Counted from the stretch's first letter, positions 1-11,509 are shown. The stretch: 64,000 nucleotides of DNA from Saccopteryx bilineata (GCF_036850765.1 NC_089496.1:52831613-52895612), one strand, 5' to 3'. The notes: a model not told the origin generated them from the sequence alone. Program-made: numbers and translations.

Positions 1-3000
1 ATAAGGGCCAGTACAGACAGGCTCGGTGGTGTGCAAACAGAGAGGTGAAGGGCCTTCTGCTTCCAATTTCTCAGCCTGTGTAGCATCAGGTGTTTTTTTA
101 GAAGGGTTAGGGTTAAAGTAGGAGTTCTGAAAATGTTTGAGGCCAGCTGTGGCCCAGAGAGGGACGTACCAGGGCCCTGTGGTAAGGCCTGCCACTGTCC
201 AGTGAAGAGGAGATGATGCATTTGTTGTTCCTGTTGGTGGTGGTGGTTGTACCAATGTGTTTCCATGGTTTGGTTCTCCCCGGTGGCATTCAGCAGTCCA
301 GGCACGGAAACAGAGCTGTTGGCTGTTTAACTCAAGGCTGGAAGCAGGCAGAGAAGTGGGACAGGGTGGACAGGAGCCGGTGAGTCCGCCGAGCCTGAAT
401 GGACTCCACTAGGCTGTGTGGAGAGGGAGGGGGAGGTCATAGTTGGGGTTTCAAAGGACCGGATGGGCGTAACTCCAGAATGTGAAGGGCTGGGGTAACT
501 GGAGGGAGGGAGTGTGGGGGCCTCAAGGCTAAGATTATGGTCCCGGATCCCCTGAAGCAGGATGAGAAAGGGCCCAGGAGAAAGGCAGAGTGGTCCGGGT
601 GTGGTGGCACACCGAGCAGTCGGCTCAGGCGCGTACATGAAGAAGCCAGAGGGAGCGCGGGGACAGGAGTCCGCGCCCTGGGCCGCGGGGGTTTTCAGGA
701 CGTTATTCGTAAGACGAAACGTGCTCATGTTGGTTTGGCAAACTGGAATCAAGGCAGGGGGCTGCCGGCCGCTGTCGGTGACAAGCACAAGGGGAGACCT
801 ACTACCGCCTGACACGCATCCCAGACACAGTGTCACCTGCTCCAGCCCGCCCACCGCCTGCACGCCAGGACACACGGACGCAGGAAAACCCTGCCTTAGG
901 AAGCACAGCCGTCAGAGTCGGGAAACAGGTGCCTGCAAGGGAGCGCAGAAAGCTCACAACGAGAGGATCGAAATGAAGATGGCGGACTGTGGATCCAGCC
1001 ACGCACGGGCTCGGGTCTGGAAGGGACAGAAGAGAGTGAGTCTGTGACTTGTTCCAGACTGGCCCAAGGGCCACCTGCCTTGGGCCTGATGTCACAGTAG
1101 ACGAGTCTCCGCAGACGTGAACAACCATGAACGTGACGATCAGAGTCCATCATTTCAGCGACAGGTTTTGAAGGTGAAAAGGAAGTAAGCTGGTTGTCTT
1201 TTTTTTTTTTTTCCTTTCCCACTAATTTTACGACTCATAATAAAGACACGACCAAGGGTCACAGGCAGTGAATCTGGAATTAAAAAAAAAAAAAAAAAAA
1301 GTCGTGTAAAAGCTGTAGAGCTTTTACAAATGAGGCAATAGTTCTCTGAAAAAGAAAAAAAGAATTTCCAACTCCTCAAAATGCACCCTCACGGTTTCCT
1401 GTTGTGCAATCGTACGAACTAACAGGAAGTTCCCTTTCAGTCTGGGACGTGTAGGAGAACCTTGCTGGGTGTCAGGGAAATGGGAGATGCTTTCCTCTGC
1501 CGGAACATCTTTTAAGACATGATCAAAGAAGCAGAAATGTCGTTTGCATCGTCAGGTGACCTCGGTCTGCGATCGTCACAGAAAACAAACAGCTTTCGAT
1601 GAGAAGAAGCTGTCAGTATGGCCCCATCACAATAACGAGCGCTCGTCACACACCCGAGCCGGCGGTTCTGAAATATCGCCCTCTCCCACGCGGTTACATT
1701 GTAAATCACTGCCCGCTGTTTCATGGCCTTTCTGCACTTGTAGCCAAAATATCCAGTAAATCAAAAGGGAGATGAAATATCTTTGGCTTGAGCCAATTCA
1801 ATATGTTCTTGCTTCTGACGGCTGTGAGACTCGAGAGTTATTTTACATCTCGGTGTTGGAAGTCTTAAAAAAAAAAAAATCACAATTTCGGGTGACCGCA
1901 TCTCTGCCAACTAAAATTCTGGAACTCTCTTGCTGTCGGGGAAGTTGGCCGAGAGGCACGGGCACATCATCGGTCCTGGATGACACTCACAGGGGACGCG
2001 AAGTTGGGGCGCTAGTCGCTAAGAAGCCGAAAGCAAGAAGTGGGCACAAACTTGGGACAGATACCCAGATGGGAGCTAAGGCGTGGCCGCTCACAGGACA
2101 GTAAGATAGAGATGGGTTCTGTTTTCTTCCAGAAAGCCGGCTAAGGACGCAGAGTCAGAGCCCCGGCTGCGTCTGGTAATTATTCTAGCCAAACGTTTGC
2201 GCGGACTGTCATCGCTGTTCTTCAAGGTGGCGGCGGTAACAATTAGCGAAAGACATACAAGAGGACGGAAAGGATGAGCTATAGAGCAAAAACATAAACA
2301 ATAACTGATCACAAGTGCTCACGGCCCTCTAAGTAAAAATGGCTATCAACGTATTAGCTTAAAATAACTGAATGCCACGGGATGATCCGTTCACACGCAC
2401 TAAAGCAATATAAATTCCGGAAAGTCGGAGGACATCTCCCTTTGCCCTAGGACTACTAACGGCTGAGACTACGATACCGGCTGCCACCAGGGGGCGCAGC
2501 TGGGTGTGGCCCCTCTGGTCCGACGCCCAGCTGTCTGGGACGCATTGCAACCGATCCCTTGGAAACCCGGTCTTTATGCTGAATAGCTACAACATCTTTT
2601 AAGTGATTTCTTAATGGGGACGACCGTTACTTCCAAAGAGCAGAGAGATACTTTCGGATTCAGAATTGGGTGAAAAAGACGTGAAAGTGGATCTTCAGTC
2701 CCAGGTTCCTAGAAACGTACACTCCTCCTTGGTGGCCCAGGAGCGGTGGCACCTGGAGAAGCCATGTGACCGGTGACGCTTCCTCTTGTTGTCAGCTGCC
2801 TACCCCCCAACACCCCAGGCCCCCATCACGATGGAGACACGATATGCAAAAACAGGGTCTGTGACACCAACTCAGCCCCAGGAAGCTCGCTCCTGCTTCC
2901 CTGCAAGGGGCTCACGGACCCTCCCCGGCCTGCGTCTTGTGACGTCAGACGCTGCTGACATACGTGGACTTGGATGCCAGACAGACCCCCCCCACACACA

Positions 3001-3556
3001 CACACACAGGAGACAAGCTGAAAGGGACGGGCAGCGTCTCGCGCTGTGAGTGTCACCTTGGAAAACATTTTACCCCCCACCCCGCCCCCGCCCCCGCCTC
3101 CGGCTGCTGACAGTGATTCCAATGAAGTAATGCCTGGTGAGGTGGTCAGTGAAGAGCAGCCGCTTTTTAACATTATTGTGACCGGTCTTATTTTTATTGC
3201 AGTTTTCCCCTGCAAATCGTTTACCCAGCGAGAAAGAAAACACAAGCATTGCCAGGAGTCACAGAAACTAAGTACGTCTCCCTTACTGATTGTCAGGGGG
3301 ACTGATGTCAGGAGAGGAGGTATTCTGCTGCTTAAACACTGTAGTTAAAAATGAGTGGTCATCTGTTCTGGACTGAATGGTGTGCTCCCAAGATTCATAT
3401 TGAGGTTGAGGTCCTGACCCAGCACCGCCGAACGCGACCACTTTTGGGTACAGAACCCTCAGAGAGGCAGCTGCAGGAAGGTGAGGCCCTGTGGGATGGC
3501 CCTCATCCAGTCTGGTGTCCGTAGACGAGGAGATGGGGACTGAGAGGTTGAGCGGC
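1..3556. other. Unique non-coding sequence, CpG-retaining
   Basis: No gene or recognisable interspersed repeat was identified. Short homopolymers lie near 1200-1212 (T) and 1281-1300 (A), a short CA run near 2995-3008, and a C-rich tract near 3072-3103. The part from about 1380 to 2580 keeps many CpG dinucleotides and is locally AT-balanced, which is unusual for neutral mammalian DNA. Open frames up to about 180 codons overlap each other on both strands and show no domain I recognise. Confidence 0.6.
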
Positions 3557-4916
3557 ACCTGTCGGGGGGGGGGGCTCCCTTAGGGAGAGGGGCAGGAGAG
3601 CGGCCACCTGCACGCCAGGGGCAGAAGCTCGGGAGGAACCCGCCCCACCAGCGCCCCACGTCAGGTGGCACCTGTCCAGGGGGGACTCCCTCAGGAAAAG
3701 GGACAGGAGAGCGGCCACCTGCCCGGGGGTGGGGAAGGGGGCTCCCTTAGGGAAAGGGGCAGGAGAGCAGCCACCTGCCCGGGGGTGGGGAAGGGGGCTC
3801 CCTCAGGGAAAGGGGCAGGAGAGCGGCCACCTGCCCGGGGGGTGGGGAAGGGGGCTCCCTCAGGGAAAGGGGCAGGAGAGCGGCCACCTGCCCGGGGGGT
3901 GGGGAAGGGGGCTCCCTCAGGGAGAGGGACAGGAGAGCGGCCACCTGCCCGGGGGGTGGGGAAGGGGGCTCCCTCAGGGAGAGGGACAGGAGGGCGGCCA
4001 CCTGCCCGGGGGGTGGGGAAGGGGGCTCCCTTAGGGAAAGGGACAGGAGAGCAGCCACCTGCCCGGGGGTGGGAAAGGGGGCTCCCTCAGGGAGAGGGGC
4101 AGGAGAGCGGCCACCTGCCCGGGGGGTGGGGAAGGGGGCTCCCTCAGGGAGAGGGGCAGGAGGGCGGCCACCTGCCCAGGGGGTGGGGAAGGGGGCTCCC
4201 TCAGGGAGAGGGGCAGGAGAGCGGCCACCTGCCCAGGGGGTGAGGAAGGGGGCTCCCTCAGGGAGAGGGACAGGAGAGCGGCCACCTGCCCAGGGGGTGG
4301 GGAAGGGGGCTCCCTCAGGGAGAGGGGCAGGAGAGCGGCCACCTGCCCGGGGGGTGGGGAAGGGGGCTCCCTCAGGGAGAGGGGCAGGAGAGCGGCCACC
4401 TGCCCAGGGGGTGAGGAAGGGGGCTCCCTCAGGGAGAGGGACAGGAGGGCGGCCACCTGCCCGGGGGGTGAGGAAGGGGGCTCCCTCAGGGAGAGGGGCA
4501 GGAGAGCGGCCACCTGCCCGGGGGGTGAGGAAGGGGGCTCCCTCAGGGAGAGGGGCAGGAGAGCGGCCACCTGCCCAGGGGGTGGGGAAGGGGGCTCCCT
4601 CAGGGAGAGGGGCAGGAGAGCGGCCACCTGCCCAGGGGGTGAGGAAGGGGGCTCCCTCAGGGAGAGGGACAGGAGAGTGGCCACCTGCCCAGGGGGTGGG
4701 GAAGGGGGCTCCCTCAGGGAGAGGGGCAGGAGAGCGGCCACCTGCCCAGGGGGTGGGGAAGGGGGCTCCCTCAGGGAGAGGGCAGGAGAGCGGCCACCTG
4801 CTCGGGGGGTGAGGAAGGGGGCTCCCTCAGGGAGAGGGGCAGGAGAGCGGCCACCTGCCCAGGGGGTGGGGAAGGGGGCTCCCTCAGGGAGAGGGGCAGG
4901 AGAGCGGCCACCTGCA
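3557..4916. repeat. 57-bp G-rich minisatellite, about 22 copies
   Basis: A 57-bp unit (core GGCTCCCTCAGGGAGAGG, then GCAGGAGAGCGGCCACCTGCC, then a G run) is repeated head to tail with few substitutions. The contiguous array starts near 3670 and ends near 4916. A first isolated unit at 3557-3616 is separated from the main array by about 50 bp. At least one unit (near 4780) lost a base. Since 57 is 19 codons, the array is open in several frames on both strands, giving repeated 19-residue peptides; these are artefacts of the periodicity. The G runs on the plus strand could form G-quadruplexes. Confidence 0.95.
3601..3656 (+). repeat. Left copy of the 56-bp flank duplicated around the minisatellite
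   Basis: This 56-bp stretch runs from CGGCCACCTGCA into GCAGAAGCTCGGGAGGAAC and ends at the CCAGCGCCC motif. It recurs at 4905-4960 with three substitutions. The copies flank the main array, so the boundary unit itself has been duplicated, as expected if expansion began from a unit plus adjacent unique DNA. Confidence 0.9.
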
Positions 4917-4960
4917 CACCAGGGGCAGAAGCTCGGGAGGAACCTGCCCCGCCAGCGCCC
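4905..4960 (+). repeat. Right copy of the duplicated minisatellite flank
   Basis: Same sequence as 3601-3656 apart from three base changes. Past 4960 the two flanks diverge, so the duplication boundary is readable. Confidence 0.9.
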
Positions 4961-5458
4961 GCCTGGCTCTCGGGCTTCCAGCCCCCAGCACGGTGAGAAA
5001 GTGCATTTCTGTGGCTTTCGCCACCCAGCCTGCGGCACTTTGTTCGGGCATCTCTGGCAATACACCCTCTGTGGATGGCCAGCTGGCAACAAGATGTAAC
5101 ATGGCACAAACACAGCCCCGAAACCTGTCGAATGGGACCTGATTATTAGGGAGAACACCCCCGTCTCCTCTGTCGCCTCAGAGTTATCTGTGGGACCATC
5201 GGTTCTCACTCCGCTGGCAGAGAACGGAAATCCTCGCCGCGTGAGAGTTCTGGGTAACGACTTAATTCAACAACGTGGACTGAGCCGTGGCCGCATGGGA
5301 GAGCCCTGGGTTTGCCGGTGAGGGCGCCACGTGGCAGGAGGATGAAGATAAAAGAAAGAAGATATCGCACAGACCCTACGATACAATGACAGAGAGAAAG
5401 AGAGAGTTGTCAGCAGCCACCCGATCAGAAGGAATTAAAGCGCAGTAATAAAGGGGAC
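4961..5458. other. Unique sequence between two tandem arrays
   Basis: No gene or interspersed repeat recognised. A short GA-rich run lies near 5390-5407. Confidence 0.5.
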
Positions 5459-5800
5459 ACCCTGGGGGGTGTGAGATCACAGCCGTGAGGAGCACCGGTG
5501 TTAATGGGGCTCACTGATGGGGACACGCCTGAGCCAGCCCTGACACTCTGGGGGGTGAGAGATCACAGCCGTGAGGAGCACCGGTGTCCACGGGGCTCGC
5601 TGATGGGGACACGCCTGAGCCAGCCCTGACACTCTGGGGGGTGAGAGATCACAGCCGTGAGGAGCACCGGTGTCCACGGGGCTCGCTGATGGGGACACGC
5701 CTGAGCCAGCCCTGACACTCTGGGGGGTGAGAGATCACAGCCGTGAGGAGCACCGGTGTCCACGGGGCTCGCTGATGGGGACACGCCTGAGCCAGCCCTG
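5459..5800. repeat. 86-bp tandem repeat, about 4 copies
   Basis: The motif CTGGGGGGTGAGAGATCACA recurs with its register base at 5464, 5550, 5636 and 5722, an exact period of 86 bp. The first copy differs most (GGTGTGAGATC, TTAATGGGGCTCA), the inner copies are nearly identical, and the last ends in unique DNA after GCCAGCCCTG. Near-identity of inner copies points to recent expansion or homogenisation. Confidence 0.95.
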
Positions 5801-6039
5801 TTGAGGTAGATCAGATCTCAATGCGGGAGAAGAGAACATTCCAGGAGAAAAGACCGGATAAAAGGAATCTGGAATCCTTGGAAAACACGGGTAAGGCCGC
5901 AGGTCAAGTCAGCAGAACAGGGAAAGGATGGGGCAGTGCAATGTGGGCTGTGAGCGGCCACTGGACTAAGACACACACTGGGAATGAGTCGTGGGCACAG
6001 CGGCAGGAATGACATCCCCGTGCAGAACGCCCCGCACAG

Positions 6040-6260
6040 CTAACGCTCCGTCATCCCCGCTGTGCACCTGGCCCCCGGCAAGCCTTCCCATTCACAACGT
6101 CTCTGAATTCCCCAAAACCGCCCTGTAAGAAGGGGCATCTTGTTTTCAATGAGGAGAAGCCAGGTGCATGAACATTAAGAAACTTGCCAGATGCCGTGTG
6201 GGCAGTTAAGAGGTCAAGCCAGGATTTGAACAGCTCTCACCGACTCCTCAACCTATTTGC
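6040..6260 (+). repeat. MIR SINE fragment
   Basis: The order of motifs fits the MIR core in plus orientation: a decayed GAGGAGAAGCCAGGTGC, then AAGAAACTTGCC, then AGCCAGGATTTGAAC, which correspond to the MIR motifs for an alignable end (gaggaaactgaggc, aacttgcccaagg, gctgggattcgaac). It is ancient and diverged. Call by memory of the consensus. Confidence 0.65.
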
Positions 6261-6347
6261 TAACTTCACAGCAGTATTTTCTCTTTGATCTGGAAACCAA
6301 GAAAGCACACAAATCCATTTGCTCCCCTGAGGTGGGTCCATTTGTCT

Positions 6348-6755
6348 TTTTTTTTTTTTTTTTTTTTTTGTATTTTTCTGAAGCTGGAAATGGGGAGAGA
6401 CAGTCAGACAGACTCCCGTATGCGCCCGACCGGGATCCACCCGGCACGCCCACCAGGGGCAACGCTCTGCCCCACTCTGCCCACCAGGGGGCGATGCTCT
6501 ACCCCTCCGGGGCGTCGCTCTGCCGTGACCAGAGCCACTCTAGCGCCTGGGGCAGAGGCCAAGGAGCCATCCCCGGTGCCCGGGCCATCTTTGCTCCAAT
6601 GGAGCCTTGGCTGCGGGAGAGGAAGAGAGAGACAGAGAGGAAGGAGGGGGGTGTGGAGAAGCAAATGGGCGCTTCTCCTATGTGCCCTGGCCGGGAATCG
6701 AACCCGGATCCCCCGCATGCCAGGCCGAGGCTCTACCGCTGAGCCAACCGGCCAG
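6348..6755 (-). mobile_element. Rhin-1-like tRNA-derived SINE
   Basis: On the minus strand it starts at the tRNA-like head (TGGCCGGTTGGCTCAGCGGT, A box), carries a B box (GGTTCGATTCC type), a long SINE-specific body and an A tail seen as the T run at 6348-6369. Target-site duplication GTCCATTTGTCT is perfect (6336-6347 and 6756-6767). The internal MIR-independent frames of up to 186 codons are SINE shadows. Confidence 0.95.
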
Positions 6756-6767
6756 GTCCATTTGTCT

Positions 6768-9700
6768 GTCCTTTGCAAACAGGTGCTATACTTTGTCATC
6801 AGCGTGCAGATATATTTCAATCTGGGTTTCTATGGAAAACGGTAAGTGTTTAAAAGGCAAATTTAAAATATCCGTCGTCATTTCTGGCTGGGACATCGAG
6901 GCCGATCATCCAGGATCTTCCTACAGTGCCCAGGGGACAGACGCTAACTCAGCAAGCTCTGCCTATAACCACCAGCCGGATGGCCTGGGTTATAGCCGCT
7001 GGGAGAACAGGGTCGAGTGCGGTGCAGAGGTAACAGGGCGCGAAGCAAGTTTTCTGAAAACAGAAGCTCTTCTGCACGATCGTGCTTCTCGGGCCACAAA
7101 GGTCTGGAATTTGGTGCCACTGGGGCAGGAGACAAACTCAAGTCTGTGGTAGGGGCTGGGTGGGGGAGGACGGAAACTTGGCAGACTTATCGAAGCTCAG
7201 CTGTTCGTGTCCGCCTTAAAAGAAGACTTCTGCGCACCTAGGACACTGCAGTGCGCTTGCTGAAACACACATAACAACTATAAGCTGAAAACTCCTTCTG
7301 TATACGTGCTCAAGAATAATCAAGTGGCCAGTTCCCTAGAGGCTGAGACGTGGGGCGTTGGACCAGCGGCGGGGATGACAAGATCTATCATGGTGAGGAC
7401 CCTGAGATATTGTTCACTAATAGGGACAAGTTAGACATGTCTGTAAACAGTCCCCTCCAAGCAAGAAAGACAGCGGGAGTCACCGTCACACCAGCTAATG
7501 GGATACCAGCGGTCTGACACAGACCCTGACCCAAGTCTTCGTTCCTACCGTTGGGGCGCACCTGCCACAGCGCAGTCAGCTCACGGGCAAATTTAAGTCC
7601 ACGTGTGTGTGTGTGCATGAGTCTGGCGTAAACTCTGAGGTCAGTATTTTCACTGACCAAAAGAAATAAAAGGTAACTCGTGATGATGACTCTTGATTTT
7701 TTTTTTTTATTTGTATCCTCTTAATAAATTCTTGCTGATTAGCAAATGGAGCAGTTCTCAAAAGTGACAGGTGAAGAAAACAGCACAGTCCATATGTCTG
7801 GCAATATGTTTTAATAAAACTATTTTTGTTAAAAAAAAAATGTAAATGCCCAATTAGTATACTGAAAGATACTAACTGGAACCTCTATTTTATAGCCTCT
7901 GGGCACAGCCATGGAGAGGAATGGGTGACAAGATAAGTGAGATTCTAGAGGGACGGCAGGTGACTCGCAGCTGTAACCAAGTGACTCTTACAGCCAAGAA
8001 TAGCGATTATAGAATTGTAAAAACAAAGGCTTTGTGAGGGAAATACTGCCTGAAATATTTAGCAGAAAGAAACACTTTGCAAATGCTTATTACTAGAAAG
8101 AACGTCTACATAGGTTTTATGAATCATAAATACTTACTAAGGGATTGAGGTTAAATTTCGAGATCTTAATTTTGACTGATATCTTTCCCAGTTGTTTTCT
8201 GTTCGTGATGTGATTCTTCTTTATCAACAACCCCTCAAAATACTGTCGCACACTTACGACATCTGAACCGATCGATGGCTGTCAAAATATCATTTCATAT
8301 TTGGGGCATACATGCTATTTTGAGGCTTATAAGTTCTAAAGCAGATTCTAAATGATAATAACCGTTTCTTGGGTTTGAATTTGGAGTTGGTGTCGTTTTT
8401 CCGTCTGAAATAGAATGATGCTTCAACAGAGTTAAGGGGAGCTACTAGCTAGATGTCGTATCCCTCATCCAGACTCCCAAACTTAGCTTAAATCGGAGGA
8501 AACCGGGGTCAGAGTTAACGCCTTGACTTTCAAACTGGATCAAGTCAACTTGATAAAGCGCATCTATGAGGAGAACTCACTCTGTTGCGCTCGGGAACAT
8601 TCTGGCGTCTGTTTGCGGCAGTAAAGGGATACACTGCTCCAAGGTCTTTTCAAGTACTGTAGCCGGGTCCCTAAGGAATGTTGGGGGCGGGCTCTTTGAG
8701 GTTGCTAAGGATGAAGGAAAAAAAGTCCTCAGCCTTTTTGTACATGTGTGTGTGTCAGAAAAGACACATTAAAAAATAAGTAGATCCAGTAAAGAAAAAT
8801 AAGGCATTCCATTAATTCCTATAGTTTTGTGTACGTGGTTTCATAAATATGTTTCTTAGCCCTCAAGGTTTTTTTTTTTATGACTATAAAAATTCACAAG
8901 AACTAAGCTCAGCCTCCTCCCATCAGTAATCGCTGGACCCCTCCTCTTCACCCAAGAACCCCTAACGTGAGGGGCACCACACGCTGTACAGGGGTTACTG
9001 ACCCTTGCCTATGAGATGTGCACGCCTTCACGACCTTGACTGGAGCACATGTGTGCCCAAGGGCGGTTCACTTAATTCCCTGCTCTGCCGGCTGACACGG
9101 CCTGAGACCCAGGGGGTGGAGAAGAGCGAAGCTCCCAGTCCCTTGGGGAGGACAGATGAAACGAGGCAGAGCCTGTCCACACAGCACAGTTGCTAGAACC
9201 AGCTGTGGCGTTCTCCAAGTCTTTGCTCGGGACCCACACGGCTTGGGCCCACGTCCACCTATCGCAACTGCCACCAAAGCATTTGGGACACAGGTCGGCC
9301 TTCTCCACCTCCGCCTCTGTTACCAAGGGTGCCAAACAGGGTATGTTTTCTTGGTCGCAATCAATTGCAAATATAGAGCAGATGTTATTCATTATAAAAA
9401 TAATATTTTCCTGATTTACATGGTATTTACCTTCTACATTCAAATTATTAAAAGGCTTATGATGTAATGTTCTTTAATTACTATAAATTCATTTTTAGCT
9501 CTTAAGAGAGAGAGTTAACCGCACAACAATGGTGAGAGAGGAAGAAACTACCCTTTGCCGACCAGGTCCGTGTGCGTAAGCGCCGTGTCCAGCAGGAGAG
9601 GCAGGGACCTCGACGCGACCACAGGCTCGTGGGGAAGGTGACATGCTGCCACTAACCTCGGTGCACCTGGGACGAGGGTGGCGACAAAGGACAAGTGCTG

Positions 9701-9770
9701 TTGGACCCCAGAGGAAACACTGGCTTGTTCCGATGAACAGGATCCTCCAAGTAGGTGACGGGTAAGCGGA
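6768..9770. other. Unique non-coding sequence
   Basis: About 3 kb without recognised repeats or exons. A GT run lies near 7601-7615 and T or A runs near 7699, 7831 and 8871. Open frames are short and overlapping. Confidence 0.5.
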
Positions 9771-9859
9771 AGCCGGCCAGATGGCCACAGCAGTGTAATA
9801 ATGAAGCCGACACGATGATCGCAGAAGCAGTCATAACGATGGCGACAGCTGCTGCAACA

Positions 9860-10045
9860 CTTGCTGTTTTTCCAGGCATTGTTCTAAGAGCCCTACAAGA
9901 AACTAACTCATTGAATTCTCACCATCACTCTATAAGGCGAATACCAGCACCCCCGTCCTACAGATGAGAAAACTGAGGCTCATAAAGAGTAAGCGGACCT
10001 GCCCAAGTCCTGGTGGAGCTGGGAAAAATCCAGACGACCTCTCCC
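9860..10045 (+). repeat. MIR SINE
   Basis: Clear MIR core motifs in order: CCAGGCATTGTTCTAAGAG, AACTCATTGAATTCTCACCA, CCTACAGATGAGAAAACTGA, then a CTGCCCAAGT-type segment. Ancient, moderately diverged, plus orientation. Confidence 0.85.
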
Positions 10046-10444
10046 CAGAGACTGCAGCTCACACAGAAATTCACCAGGGAGGGCTGTCAGCCGACCAACC
10101 CAAACACAAGGAACAGGGACGTGTCATGAGCTACGAGATGAAAGGACTGGGCAGTGTGCAGTCACGGGGCGTCGTGGACATCTCCCCTACCTTCTGAGCG
10201 GAGGTGTGGAGTGACGGCGCTTCCTAACTCCTCCCACCGCGTTCCTCCCACGGAGACGGAGGGAGGGAAGGAGAGAAAGCACACGGGGCCGTGCAGACCG
10301 CTGCATTGACAGCAGCTTTTACTGGCCTAAAATGGAAGCTCTGGCTGAAACGCCAAGACAATACTCAACACGTTCCGAAGGAGGTGTGAGGCCATATGCT
10401 GAATTCCCAAAGGGGTTGTTCTGAGAACCAGTTACATAAGTCTC
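10046..10444. other. Unique sequence
   Basis: No gene or repeat recognised between the MIR and the U2 relic. Confidence 0.45.
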
Positions 10445-10477
10445 CACTTGATCTTAGCCAAAAGGCAGAGAAGAGTT
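10445..10477 (-). pseudogene. RNU2 pseudogene: U2 snRNA 5'-end pseudogene, downstream part
   Basis: Read on the minus strand this segment matches nucleotides 5-33 of vertebrate U2 snRNA, including GCCTTTTGGCTAAGATCAAG, with one mismatch (CTCTGCC for CTCGGCC). Similarity stops just before the branch-point recognition sequence GUAGUA, so only the extreme 5' end of U2 is present and it cannot be functional. The remaining 5' nucleotides lie on the other side of a SINE insertion, at 10811-10820. Origin by LINE-mediated retroposition is usual for such truncated U2 copies and is inferred here. Confidence 0.85.
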
Positions 10478-10810
10478 GTTTTTTTTTTATTTTTTTTTTT
10501 TGTGTGTGTGTGTGACAGAGAGAGACAGAGGGACAGATAGGGAGAGACAGGAACGGAGAGAGATGAGAAGCATCAATTCTTTGTTGCGACACCTTAGTTG
10601 TTCATTGATTGCTTTCTCATATGTGCCTTGACTGTGGGACCACAGCAGACCAAGTGACCCCTTGCTTAAGCCAGCGACCTTGGGCTCAAGCTGGTGAGCC
10701 TTGTTCAAACCAGATGAGCCCTGATCAAGCTGATGACCTTGGGGTTTCAAACTTGGATCCTCCACGTCCCAGTTTGATGCTCTATCCACTGTACCACCGC
10801 CTGGTCAGGC
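10478..10810 (-). mobile_element. VES-like tRNA-derived SINE inserted in the U2 relic
   Basis: On the minus strand it begins CCTGACCAGGCGGTGGTACA, continues with ACAGTGGATAGAGC (A box region), a degenerate B box, then GTGACCTTGG-type body repeats, a CT-rich segment and an A-rich tail at 10478-10502. The target-site duplication GAGAAGAG(A)T(T) at 10468-10477 and 10811-10821 is itself U2 sequence. Confidence 0.92.
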
Positions 10811-10820
10811 GAGAAGAGAT
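10811..10820 (-). pseudogene. RNU2 pseudogene: U2 snRNA pseudogene, extreme 5' end
   Basis: On the minus strand this reads ATCTCTTCTC against U2 nucleotides 1-10 ATCGCTTCTC, one mismatch. It adjoins the SINE and completes the U2 start that is interrupted at 10477. Ten bases alone would mean nothing; the support is its position at the SINE target-site duplication. Confidence 0.7.
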
Positions 10821-10821
10821 T

Positions 10822-11509
10822 TTTTAAAAAAAATATTCTTGAGCTCACTTGGCCATACTAACTCTATAAAGTCAAGTGTAATATTTGTTGGATAGTATTT
10901 ATTGATTATTTTATTGAGAGGGGGAGGGGAAGGGGAGAGGCGGGGCGGGGGACAGACCACTATGGCGCTTATCAGTGAAAAACTCTCCTGCCCGCCTTCT
11001 CCCTCCACCCGGAGCTGGGAACCCAGCACCCAGCGGAGTCAGACCCTGACGTCAGCGCCCAGGATAGGGAGCAGAGTAGGAGGGGTGGGGAAGGAGATGG
11101 GAGACCAGCTGGCCTCTCCCCACAATAGGGGTCCTACCTCCGGAGTCCTGAGCTTGGAGCACCAGGAGCAAAGCTTCCAGAGTTCCCAATGTGAACTAGT
11201 AGTACACAGCCTGCCTACATAAAATACTAGACGGAATCCGTGTTCTTGCCCCCAAAGGACTGTGAGACATACTATACTATTATCCAAGTGAACTTGTGCC
11301 TGGGAAGAAGGCAAGACCTGGATCTACAGAGTGGATTTAAAGGAATGTAAAGTAAACGTGCTAAATGTTTACACTTAGGTAATTGTGCCCAGTGGACGCA
11401 AGAGCTGCACCCACACACGACGGTCCCCGCGCGGAGGACCTGCCCAGGTGGAAGGCGGCTCCTCCCGCTCACAGAGTCCAAGACAGCAGCGCAGGGAGCA
11501 TCAGTCGGG
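10822..11509. other. Unique sequence with G-rich purine tract
   Basis: A purine tract lies at about 10916-10951. From 11390 the DNA becomes GC- and CpG-rich and grades into a diverged MIR. No exon recognised. Confidence 0.45.

Noticed and set aside
4031..5209. 392-codon minus-strand frame and 247-codon plus-strand frame (4069-4812) as a repeat protein gene
   Set aside because: The 57-bp unit is divisible by three, so any stop-free unit gives long frames on both strands. No promoter, splice context or known domain.
6257..6845. Frames of 161-186 codons near 6.3-6.8 kb
   Set aside because: They are translations of the SINE at 6348-6755.
10900..10960. Additional SINE, from the purine-rich tract after TTATTTTATTGAGAG
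   Set aside because: Resembles a SINE tail, but no tRNA-like head follows.
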